Shown: in pieces, positions 1 through 5,822 of the stretch
Layout: each line of letters starts with the position of its first letter
How positions within the stretch are numbered: the stretch's first letter is position 1
Assembly: GCA_947625175.1 (NCBI GenBank)
Contig: CANQNI010000096.1
Span: 1-6,173 of the forward strand
Direction: 5' to 3'
Length of the DNA: 6,173 nucleotides
From: an uncultured Eubacteriaceae bacterium
GTDB lineage: Bacteria > Bacillota > Clostridia > Eubacteriales > Eubacteriaceae
Translations under genes and position numbers: made by a program
Notes under the pieces: model-generated
What the model was told of the DNA's origin: nothing
Seen by the model: the letters and a program-made list of their open reading frames with translations, nothing else
Database searches by the model: none

Positions 1-845
1 CAACCGTTCTACTTGATCTAGCCCGCTCTGAATATCCTGATATTTTAGCTGTTTACTGTGATACCGGGCTTGAATATCCCGAAGTAAAAGAATTTGTTAG
101 ATCGATTAATAATGTTGAAATTATTAAACCAAAAAAGAATTTCAAACAGATATTAAGCGAATATGGTTATCCAGTTATTTCAAAAGAACAGGCTCAGTTT
201 ATTGATGATCTCAGACATGCTAAGTCTCAGAAAACAATAGATTTAAGACTTTACGGAAATAAAAACGGTAATTTTAAAATAGCTCAAAAATGGCGTTATC
301 TATTGAATGAACCTTTTCGGATTTCTCACAGATGTTGCTATCACATGAAAAAGTCACCCTTTAAAAGTTTTAATCATAAAACTGGAAAAGTTCCAATCTT
401 AGGAACAAGGGCAACTGAAAGTAAGTTAAGAATGACTACTTATCTAGATACAGGCTGTAATATCTTTGATACTAAAAACCCAAAAAGTCAACCACTTTCA
501 TTCTGGACTGAGCAGGATATTTTAAATTACTTGGTTGAACATAATTTAAAGATTCCAGATGTTTATGGAGAAATTGTTGAAACAACCGAACAGAAGTCTT
601 TTATTGCTGAAACTGATAAACCAGTTCTTAAATGCACTGGAGTTGATAGGACAGGCTGTATCTTTTGTGGCTTTGGGTGTCATATAGAAAAAACGCCGAA
701 CAGATACCAAAGATTAAAAGAAACACATCCCAATCTATATGACTATGTTATTAACGGTGGCGAATTTGTTGACGGTTGGTGGCAACCTAATTCAAAGGGG
801 TTAGGCTTTGGTAAAATTTTAGATTTATTACATGTTCAATATTAA
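1..845 (+). CDS. Phage PAPS-reductase-like (PP-loop ATPase family) protein, 5'-truncated by window edge
   Basis: The reading frame is open from base 3 to the TAA at 843-845, giving 280 visible residues; the start lies upstream. The first residues (TVLLDLARSEYPD, then DTGLEYPE) are those that follow the SGGKDS nucleotide-binding loop in PAPS reductases, so only the N-terminus with that loop is missing. Further landmarks are a CC pair (bases 333-338), GTRATESKLR, SFWTEQDI, and a cysteine cluster CTGVDRTGCIFCGFGC (bases 633-680). Family members use ATP-type chemistry on sulfur or nucleotide substrates. A CC plus CxxC set matches the 4Fe-4S ligands of APS reductases and DndC-like proteins. The C-terminus (GLGFGKILDLLHVQY) lacks the ECGLH catalytic cysteine of assimilatory reductases, so sulfate reduction is unlikely. 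Phage homologues are common, but their substrate is unknown to me. A TTG at 303 could be taken as a start, but it is internal because conserved sequence precedes it. Family assignment is firm; function is open. Confidence 0.9.
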   Translation, partial: TVLLDLARSEYPDILAVYCDTGLEYPEVKEFVRSINNVEIIKPKKNFKQILSEYGYPVISKEQAQFIDDLRHAKSQKTIDLRLYGNKNGNFKIAQKWRYLLNEPFRISHRCCYHMKKSPFKSFNHKTGKVPILGTRATESKLRMTTYLDTGCNIFDTKNPKSQPLSFWTEQDILNYLVEHNLKIPDVYGEIVETTEQKSFIAETDKPVLKCTGVDRTGCIFCGFGCHIEKTPNRYQRLKETHPNLYDYVINGGEFVDGWWQPNSKGLGFGKILDLLHVQY

Positions 846-848
846 ATT

Positions 849-854
849 AAGGAG
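849..854 (+). promoter_or_regulatory. Shine-Dalgarno site for the 149-aa gene
   Basis: AAGGAG lies six bases before the ATG at 861. It is the best ribosome-binding site in the window and fixes that start. It lies in the 15-base gap after the preceding stop codon. A canonical anti-16S match of this kind fits a Gram-positive host. Confidence 0.85.
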
Positions 855-860
855 ACTCAA

Positions 861-1310
861 ATGACTAAGGAATTAGAAGTAAATTTAAAGGAAAATATTT
901 TAAACGGATTAAGTGACACTATCGTTAATTTATTAGAAAGATTATCTGCTGAAGAAAACCCAAGATATTTTGAATGTTACACAAAAGCTATTAATAAACT
1001 ATTTAAATTCATTATTGAGGAAGAAACCATTATTAAAGTTGAAAAGTCAGAAGACAATGACATTAAGGATTTTATTGAATTTTTAACAGCAATGGTAGCA
1101 GGAAAAGCAGCCGCTCATGCTCTAGCTGACATTATAAAAGATGATGACAGTTCAAATGATGATTCTGATAAAAAGAAAATTATAGAAAAGATTAAAGAAG
1201 ATAATCCAAACGCAAAAGTTATCGAAGTCAGTTCGCCTGAAGATTTATTTAAGGCTTTAGACACGATCAAAGAAGATATTAAAAATGCTATCGAAGATGA
1301 CGAGGACTAA
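861..1310 (+). CDS. Acidic helical protein of unknown function, 149 aa
   Basis: I do not recognise this protein. It starts at an ATG with a perfect AAGGAG upstream. By hand count it has 38 Asp/Glu against 21 Lys/Arg, so it is strongly acidic. The N-terminal two thirds looks alpha-helical and amphipathic. It is followed by a small Ala-rich stretch (AGKAAAHALAD, about residues 80-90), a disordered-looking Asp/Ser patch (about 94-103), and a compact C-terminal piece (KVIEVSSPEDLFKALD, about 119-134) ending in an acidic tail. There is no signal peptide, no membrane segment, and only one cysteine. It sits between the PP-loop enzyme and the replication genes, and its end overlaps the next gene, so both are probably made from the same message by coupled translation. 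A regulatory or accessory replication role is possible from context only. Confidence 0.75.
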   Translation: MTKELEVNLKENILNGLSDTIVNLLERLSAEENPRYFECYTKAINKLFKFIIEEETIIKVEKSEDNDIKDFIEFLTAMVAGKAAAHALADIIKDDDSSNDDSDKKKIIEKIKEDNPNAKVIEVSSPEDLFKALDTIKEDIKNAIEDDED

Positions 1311-1470
1311 AAAAAACCAGTTCGCTTATTCAGAGGCAGTTATTAATCCAGATAAATTGCCTGAACAGTTTTTAAAGAATGTCAGTCATAGCATTTTAGA
1401 CAGATTAAAGACTGATGTTTCTTTAAAAGAACGTTTTGAAAAGGAAACTGGCAAAAATTTCTATAAGTAA
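1285..1470 (+). CDS. Small protein of unknown function, 61 aa, overlapping upstream gene
   Basis: I do not recognise this protein. The frame is +1 relative to the preceding gene and overlaps its last 26 bases. Two starts are possible. ATG 1285 has a modest purine-rich site (AAGAAG, 1269-1274) at usable distance. ATG 1297 is four codons later, but its only purine run touches the start codon. I chose 1285, with low certainty. The product is charged and probably helical, with a basic N-terminus (TRTKKNQ) and a helix-rich C-terminal half (ILDRLKTDVSLKERFEKETG). There are no cysteines and no membrane segment. The overlap suggests translational coupling with the 149-aa gene. Because it does not terminate until 1470, well past the overlap, and the following gene begins only 20 bases later, it is more likely real than a chance frame. 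Confidence 0.65.
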   Translation: MLSKMTRTKKNQFAYSEAVINPDKLPEQFLKNVSHSILDRLKTDVSLKERFEKETGKNFYK

Positions 1471-1490
1471 ATTATAACAGGTAAAAGAGA

Positions 1491-2009
1491 ATGAACCTAA
1501 TTATTCAGGACGCCTCACTTGAAGAAATAACCGCTATCTGCTACCGAATTGGAGAACCTGACTTTAGAGAAACAGTTGAGGCTCAAAGAAAATTCGGAGT
1601 AGTTGAATATTTAGTCAACAATGACAAGGCAACCTTAGACGAGGCTATGAACGAATATGACAAGAACGTCGAAAACAAAAGAATTGAAGTTGCTGTTGAC
1701 AAGGGAGTTTTAGAAGAAATTCCACCGGATTTCTTTGACGACTCAGAAGAGGAAAAACCTAAAGAAGAACCAAAGGAAAAGCCTAAGAAAGAAAAAGATT
1801 TACATCTCAATGAACCGCCTAAGGTTTCAGAAGAGAAAAAAGTCAACCTACAAGAAAGTCTGACACAGGCAGCAACCCAATTGGTTCAGAAAAAAGGGGC
1901 AAAAGCATTAACAGACATTTTGGCAGAATACCAGGTTAAGAGTATTCCAGAATTAAATAAAAATCATTTTGAAAGTGTACTTTCAAAAATTAAAGAGGTT
2001 TTAGGATAA
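1491..2009 (+). CDS. Phage protein of unknown function with charged Pro-Lys-Glu linker, 172 aa
   Basis: This protein has three visible parts. The N-terminal globular region (residues 1-75) begins MNLIIQDASLEEITAICYRIG. The disordered middle (about 76-123) holds DFFDDSEEE followed by a PK(E/K)(E/K) tandem repeat. The C-terminal helical region (about 124-172) contains GAKALTDILAEYQVKSIPEL. The C-terminal pattern (helix, KKGxKAL, then xxxVKSIPELxxxxFxxVLxKI) resembles the short C-terminal helical module seen in many phage proteins encoded next to single-strand annealing or replication genes. That is a recollection of pattern, not a verified match. The ATG at 1491 follows a weak site (AGGT at 1479-1482). 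The TAA shares its last base with the ATG of the nuclease gene, so the two are translationally coupled. This coupling suggests an accessory role in the recombination/replication complex. Confidence 0.75.
   Translation: MNLIIQDASLEEITAICYRIGEPDFRETVEAQRKFGVVEYLVNNDKATLDEAMNEYDKNVENKRIEVAVDKGVLEEIPPDFFDDSEEEKPKEEPKEKPKKEKDLHLNEPPKVSEEKKVNLQESLTQAATQLVQKKGAKALTDILAEYQVKSIPELNKNHFESVLSKIKEVLG
1758..1793 (+). repeat. Three imperfect 12-bp tandem units encoding PK(E/K)(E/K)
   Basis: The units cctaaagaagaa, ccaaaggaaaag and cctaagaaagaa follow one another in frame inside the 172-aa protein gene (residues 90-101: PKEE, PKEK, PKKE). They form the core of its charged linker. Such units can change in number by replication slippage without breaking the frame. 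Confidence 0.7.
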
Positions 2010-3166
2010 TGGCAACTCATAGCTTATTAGCTCCCTCAGCAGCAGAACGTTGGATTAATTGCCCGGCCTCTGTAGTAATGTCTGAACCGTTTCCCGATAC
2101 TATCAGCGAGTATGCAGCAGAGGGAACAACTGCTCATAAACTGGCAGAGCTTAAAATAAGAAGTTCAATCTTAGGCGAAGAAGTTGACGGAAAAGAAGTC
2201 GATAAAGTTAAACGATCAAAATATTACAATCCTGACATGGAAGACTACACGGACGAATATGTTGAATATGTGAGGTCCTTAGTCAATTCCAATGAAACAA
2301 CAGTTTTACCAGAAACCAGACTTAATTTAAATTTCATCACACAGGGAACAGTTGGAACGGCTGACTGTATTCTAGCATTCGGGAATGAACTCCATGTTAT
2401 TGATTTTAAATATGGGAAAAATGTTGAAGTCAATGCTCAGGATAACCCTCAGCTTAAGATTTATGGTTTAGGCGCTTGCAACCTGATAGACGGACTTATC
2501 TATAATATCGAAAATGTTACAGTCCATATTGCCCAGCCTAGAATGAATAATTTTTCTTCTATGACTATAAGCAAGAAAGAACTTAAGGACTGGTTAAAAG
2601 ATGAAGTCAGACCACAGGCATTAAAAGCTATCAATGGAACAGCTGAAACAGCAGTCGGGAACTGGTGTCAGTTCTGTAGAGCCAAAACAGTTTGCAGAAA
2701 GTATGGCGAACGCTTTGACGTTGATTATAAACCCGATAATCCAAACACACTCAGCAATGAGGAAATAGCTGAAAGGATAACGAGGCTTTCTGGTTTAGAC
2801 GGTTATCTTAAAGACCTTAAAAAGTATGCTCTAGATAAGATTCTAGACGGAGAAACTTTTCCAGGACTTAAAGCCGTTGCAGGAAGAAGTGTCAGAACTT
2901 GGACTGATCAGGAAGAGGCTTTCAGAATTGCTCAGGAAAACGGATATGATCATTCAGTCCTGTTTGAGCAAGTTCCTTTATCACTTGCCAAAGTTGAAAA
3001 GATGATGAGTAAAAGAAAGTTCAATGAACTTCTTTCTGATTATGTGGATAAACCGCCGGGAAAACCGACTTTGGTTTCAGAAAACGACCCAAGGGAGTCT
3101 ATTGTTACTGAGTCGGTTGATAATGATTTTACAGATGTTGATATTAATAAAATTGATTTTGATTAA
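2009..3166 (+). CDS. DUF2800 family Cas4/RecB-like Fe-S nuclease, 385 aa
   Basis: This is a predicted PD-(D/E)XK exonuclease acting on phage DNA ends or recombination intermediates. The N-terminus (HSLLAPSAAERWINCPAS) and EYAAEGTTAHKLAE are hallmarks of DUF2800. Nuclease residues visible in order are H43, E102, D119 in GTAD, D132 and K134 in DFKYGK, and Q148 with Y152 (QLKIYG). Cysteines C18 (INCP) and C220, C223 and C229 (WCQFCRAKTVC) reproduce the one-plus-three 4Fe-4S ligand arrangement of Cas4 and AddB nucleases. The remainder (about 240-360) is helical, followed by a short acidic tail ending DFTDVDINKIDFD that recurs in the downstream SSB. The start overlaps the upstream stop (TAATG), with AGAGG at 1994-1998 as ribosome site. 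It is followed 27 bases later by the SSB gene. Family and active-site assignment are confident; substrate polarity is not determinable here. Confidence 0.92.
   Translation: MATHSLLAPSAAERWINCPASVVMSEPFPDTISEYAAEGTTAHKLAELKIRSSILGEEVDGKEVDKVKRSKYYNPDMEDYTDEYVEYVRSLVNSNETTVLPETRLNLNFITQGTVGTADCILAFGNELHVIDFKYGKNVEVNAQDNPQLKIYGLGACNLIDGLIYNIENVTVHIAQPRMNNFSSMTISKKELKDWLKDEVRPQALKAINGTAETAVGNWCQFCRAKTVCRKYGERFDVDYKPDNPNTLSNEEIAERITRLSGLDGYLKDLKKYALDKILDGETFPGLKAVAGRSVRTWTDQEEAFRIAQENGYDHSVLFEQVPLSLAKVEKMMSKRKFNELLSDYVDKPPGKPTLVSENDPRESIVTESVDNDFTDVDINKIDFD
3125..3163 (+). repeat. Copy 1 of a shared 13-codon acidic motif (nuclease C-terminus)
   Basis: Encodes DFTDVDINKIDFD, the last 13 residues (373-385) of the nuclease. 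It matches copy 2 at 3701-3739 at 10 of 13 residues and, by hand alignment, 31 of 39 bases with no gap. The pattern is D-F-x-D-V-D-x-N-x-I-D-F-D. It is probably a protein-docking peptide rather than a DNA-level element. Confidence 0.75.
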
Positions 3167-3193
3167 AAAGATTAAAAAGAAAGAGAGTTTTAA

Positions 3194-3823
3194 ATGAGTA
3201 GTAAATTAGACGGAGTAAAAGTTACATTAGGACCCGTTAGATATAGTTTTGTAAATATCTTTGAAAAACAGCAGTTCAAGAATGGCGGGGACGCTCAGTA
3301 TAGCTTGAGAGCCTTAATAGACCAAGATGATGAAAAGAACGTCCAGAAAATGCAGAAAGCAATAAAGGCAGCTAAAGAAGAAGGTAAAAACAAGCTTTGG
3401 GGCGGAGTCATGCCTAAAGATTTAAATACTACTGTTCATGACGGAAACAATACAGGACGTGAGGAGGAAGAAGGTATGTGGTGTCTTAATACCAATAATA
3501 AAAACAGAAAACCTCATGCAGCTGTTGGAAAAGACAGGATTCCAGGAACTAAAGACAATATTAAAAGCGGTGATTATGGTTTAATCTGTGTAACTTTCAA
3601 GGCTTATGACTGGGGACAGAAAGGCGTTAGCTGTTTTCTTAACAGCGTCTGGAAAACCAAGAACGGCGAACCTCTAGCCGGCGGGAGTTCCTTTGAAGAT
3701 GACTTTAAAGATGTTGATGAAAATGCTATTGATTTTGATGACATGAACGTTGAAATTGATCCGCTCACAGGACAACCGATAGGCTCAGATGATTCAGAGG
3801 ACTATGAAGACGTCCCATTTTAA
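3194..3823 (+). CDS. DUF2815 family single-stranded DNA-binding protein (Enc34-type), 209 aa
   Basis: This is a predicted phage SSB that coats single-stranded DNA during replication. Family landmarks are the N-terminus (GVKVTLGPVRYSFVNIF), GGDAQYSLRALI, the helix EKNVQKMQKAIKAAKEEG, LWGGVMPKDLN with a DG turn, SGDYGLICVTFKAYD, and the GGSSFEDDF segment where the core ends. The OB-fold core spans about residues 1-165. The rest is an acidic disordered tail of about 45 residues carrying two peptide signals: DFKDVDENAIDFD (170-182), shared with the nuclease, and the terminal DYEDVPF, which resembles the DDDIPF tip through which E. coli SSB recruits repair and replication proteins. The ATG at 3194 has GAGAG six bases upstream. 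Its position between nuclease and polymerase fits a replication/recombination role. Family assignment is confident; the docking role is inferred. Confidence 0.9.
   Translation: MSSKLDGVKVTLGPVRYSFVNIFEKQQFKNGGDAQYSLRALIDQDDEKNVQKMQKAIKAAKEEGKNKLWGGVMPKDLNTTVHDGNNTGREEEEGMWCLNTNNKNRKPHAAVGKDRIPGTKDNIKSGDYGLICVTFKAYDWGQKGVSCFLNSVWKTKNGEPLAGGSSFEDDFKDVDENAIDFDDMNVEIDPLTGQPIGSDDSEDYEDVPF
3701..3739 (+). repeat. Copy 2 of the shared 13-codon acidic motif (SSB tail)
   Basis: Encodes DFKDVDENAIDFD (SSB residues 170-182), immediately after the OB-fold core and before the terminal DVPF tip. It is the partner of copy 1 at 3125-3163, 576 bases upstream, in the same orientation and the same reading-frame register. 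Confidence 0.75.
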
Positions 3824-3832
3824 AACTGAAGA

Positions 3833-5818
3833 ATGAACAATCTCAATATCGATATAGAAACTTTTAGTAGTACCGATCTAAAGAAAGAGGGCTTATATAA
3901 GTATGTAGAAAGTGATGATTTTGAAATTTTACTTTTTGCTTTCAAGAAAAATGATTCAGATGTTGAAGTAGTTGACTTAGCTCAAGGCGAAAAACTTTCT
4001 AAAGCTCTGCTCCATGATCTCTATGACGCACGGATAACTAAAAGTGCCTATAACGCATCTTTTGAGATGGCTTGCATTAATAAATACCTCCAAGATTTAG
4101 GATTGCCGACCATACCGCCTCAACAGTGGGAGGATACCATGCTGTTGAGTTCTTATGCAGGTTATGGCGGCAGTCTTAAAGTAACGGCTGAACTTCTTGA
4201 TTTACCTGTTGAGGCTCAAAAAGACAGGTCGGGAACTCAGCTTATAAACAGGTTCAGTAAACCAAGAAAGCCAACAGCAAGGGATAAAAGAACAAGGGTT
4301 TTACCTAGTGACGACCCTGTTGCTTGGGAAAGATTCAAGGAATACAACCGTCAGGACGTTGTGGTTGAGGCAGCTATAAGAGAAAAACTCAAAGCTGTCA
4401 GGATTCCAAAGAAAGAAAAAGAGGGATTCCTGCTAGACCATAAGATTATGACATCAGGCGTTCTGATAGATCAGGAACTTGTTAATGCGGCTTTAGAACT
4501 TGACATTCAGGAAAAGAAAAGACTTAAAGATGAGATAACAGCCTTGTCTGGAGTAACCAATCCTAAAAGTACGGTTCAAATGACAAAATGGCTTTCTGAA
4601 AAATTCGGACACGAAGTTAAGAGTATTAGAAAAGAAAATGTTCCTGAACTAATCGAAGAATGCAAAGAAAAGAAACTTTCTGATGTAGAAGAAGTTTTAA
4701 GGTTAAGACAGGAATTCAATAAAACAAGCCTTGCTAAGTATAAGTCTCTGGAAAGAATGGTTTGTTCTGATAACAGAATAAGGGGAATGCTCCAATTCTA
4801 TGGTTCAAGAACAGGCCGCTGGGCAGGGCGTGGCGTTCAGGTTCAGAATTTGCCAAGAAACTATATTCAGTCTATTGACTGTGCAAGGGATTTACTGAGA
4901 TCAAAAAATTTTGACGGTCTGAAAGCTGTTTATGGAAACAACTTAAGCGATATTGCCTCACAACTAATAAGAACTGTCTTTATTCCAAGCGAGGGAAAAA
5001 CTTTTGCGGTTGCTGATTACTCAGCTATTGAGGCAAGAGTTATAGCTTGGCTCAGCGGGGAAGAATGGCGGCTTGAGGCTTTTAGAAACAGTCAGGACAT
5101 TTATTGTGTTAGTGCCTCACAGATGTTTGACGTTCCACTTGAAAAGATTCTAGACAAGAACTCAAAGGAACATCTCCTAAGAGCTCAGGGGAAAGTTGCT
5201 GAACTTGCTTTAGGTTATCAGGGCGGAGTCAATGCTATTGACAGAATGGATTTTAATAATTCTATTCCAGAAGAAGAAAGACCTGAAATAGTTAAGTCAT
5301 GGCGTGAAAAAAGTCCTCACATAGTCCAGTTTTGGCAAAACTGTGAAAATGCTGCTATCTCAGCAATTAATGGAACGCCGAGTAAAATAAACAACTTGAT
5401 TTCTTTTGAATGTAAAAATTCAACTCTAATCGTTACTTTACCCTCTAAAAGACAACTCTTTTATCCTAAAGTCCAGTTAGGACGCAACCCTTTTGGGAGA
5501 GACTCTTTTAATTTTGAGGGGGTTAATCAGACAACCCATAAGGTTGAAGAAATTTATATGTACGGGGGAAAAATTGTGGAAAACGTGGTTCAGGCAGTTG
5601 CCAGAGACTGTTTGGCCGAGGCTCTTTTAAGACTGGATAAAGCAGGCTTTGAAATTAAGTTCCATGTTCATGATGAAGTCATTCTAGAAGTTGACAGCAA
5701 TAAAGCAGAAGAAGAACTAGAAAGAGCAATTTCCATAATGTGTGAAGAAACCGATTGGAATGTCGGATTACCTTTAAATGCGGCTGGATTCGTCAGTCCT
5801 TTTTATATGAAAGATTAA
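3833..5818 (+). CDS. Phage family A DNA polymerase with 3'-5' exonuclease domain, 661 aa
   Basis: This is the replicative polymerase of the module. The N-terminal DEDDy proofreading domain (about 1-190) shows Exo I D7/E9 (IDIETFS), Exo II YNASFEM with glutamate E78 where Pol I has aspartate, WEDTMLLS, and Exo III Y171/D175 (YNRQD). The polymerase domain shows FYGSRTGRWAGRGVQVQNLPRN (322-343), motif A D395 (VADYSAIEARV), motif B R450 and K454 (LLRAQGKVAELALGYQGG), and motif C H613-D614-E615. There is no 5'-3' exonuclease domain, as usual for this phage group, and no sign of truncation or frameshift. By ungapped alignment of motif B, the residue matching E. coli Phe762 is L458. The ATG at 3833 is required because Exo I begins within residues 4-10. 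Its ribosome site is poor (GAAGA touching the ATG), so translation probably depends on coupling with the SSB gene nine bases upstream. Confidence 0.96.
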   Translation: MNNLNIDIETFSSTDLKKEGLYKYVESDDFEILLFAFKKNDSDVEVVDLAQGEKLSKALLHDLYDARITKSAYNASFEMACINKYLQDLGLPTIPPQQWEDTMLLSSYAGYGGSLKVTAELLDLPVEAQKDRSGTQLINRFSKPRKPTARDKRTRVLPSDDPVAWERFKEYNRQDVVVEAAIREKLKAVRIPKKEKEGFLLDHKIMTSGVLIDQELVNAALELDIQEKKRLKDEITALSGVTNPKSTVQMTKWLSEKFGHEVKSIRKENVPELIEECKEKKLSDVEEVLRLRQEFNKTSLAKYKSLERMVCSDNRIRGMLQFYGSRTGRWAGRGVQVQNLPRNYIQSIDCARDLLRSKNFDGLKAVYGNNLSDIASQLIRTVFIPSEGKTFAVADYSAIEARVIAWLSGEEWRLEAFRNSQDIYCVSASQMFDVPLEKILDKNSKEHLLRAQGKVAELALGYQGGVNAIDRMDFNNSIPEEERPEIVKSWREKSPHIVQFWQNCENAAISAINGTPSKINNLISFECKNSTLIVTLPSKRQLFYPKVQLGRNPFGRDSFNFEGVNQTTHKVEEIYMYGGKIVENVVQAVARDCLAEALLRLDKAGFEIKFHVHDEVILEVDSNKAEEELERAISIMCEETDWNVGLPLNAAGFVSPFYMKD

Positions 5819-5822
5819 ACAA

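Noticed and set aside
303..845. A 180-residue protein starting at TTG 303
   Set aside because: The same frame is open back to the window edge and encodes conserved PAPS-reductase sequence (TVLLDLARSEYPD, DTGLEYPE), so TTG 303 is an internal leucine codon.
1583..1846. Antisense reading frame of 87 codons, rich in Ser and Phe
   Set aside because: It lies opposite the Glu/Lys-rich linker of the 172-aa gene; its Ser/Phe bias is the mirror of GAA/AAG codons. There is no ribosome site and it runs against the direction of every other gene.
2245..2433. Antisense reading frame of 62 codons inside the nuclease gene
   Set aside because: It lies wholly opposite the conserved nuclease core (GTAD, DFKYGK) and has no independent support.
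2009..3166. Nuclease as a CRISPR Cas4 adaptation protein
   Set aside because: It shares the Fe-S nuclease layout, but the N-terminal signature is DUF2800, and there are no cas1/cas2 genes, repeats or spacers in the window.
3138..3166. Possible promoter before the SSB gene (TTGATA, 17-base spacer, GATTAA)
   Set aside because: The -10 box matches the consensus at only three of six positions, and the region is AT-rich coding sequence that holds the shared protein motif. An internal promoter is not supported.
4061..4070. Loss of proofreading because Exo II has Glu (E78) rather than Asp
   Set aside because: Glu at this place (NAxFE) is, as I recall, usual in this phage polymerase group, and the other exonuclease residues D7, E9, Y171 and D175 are intact.
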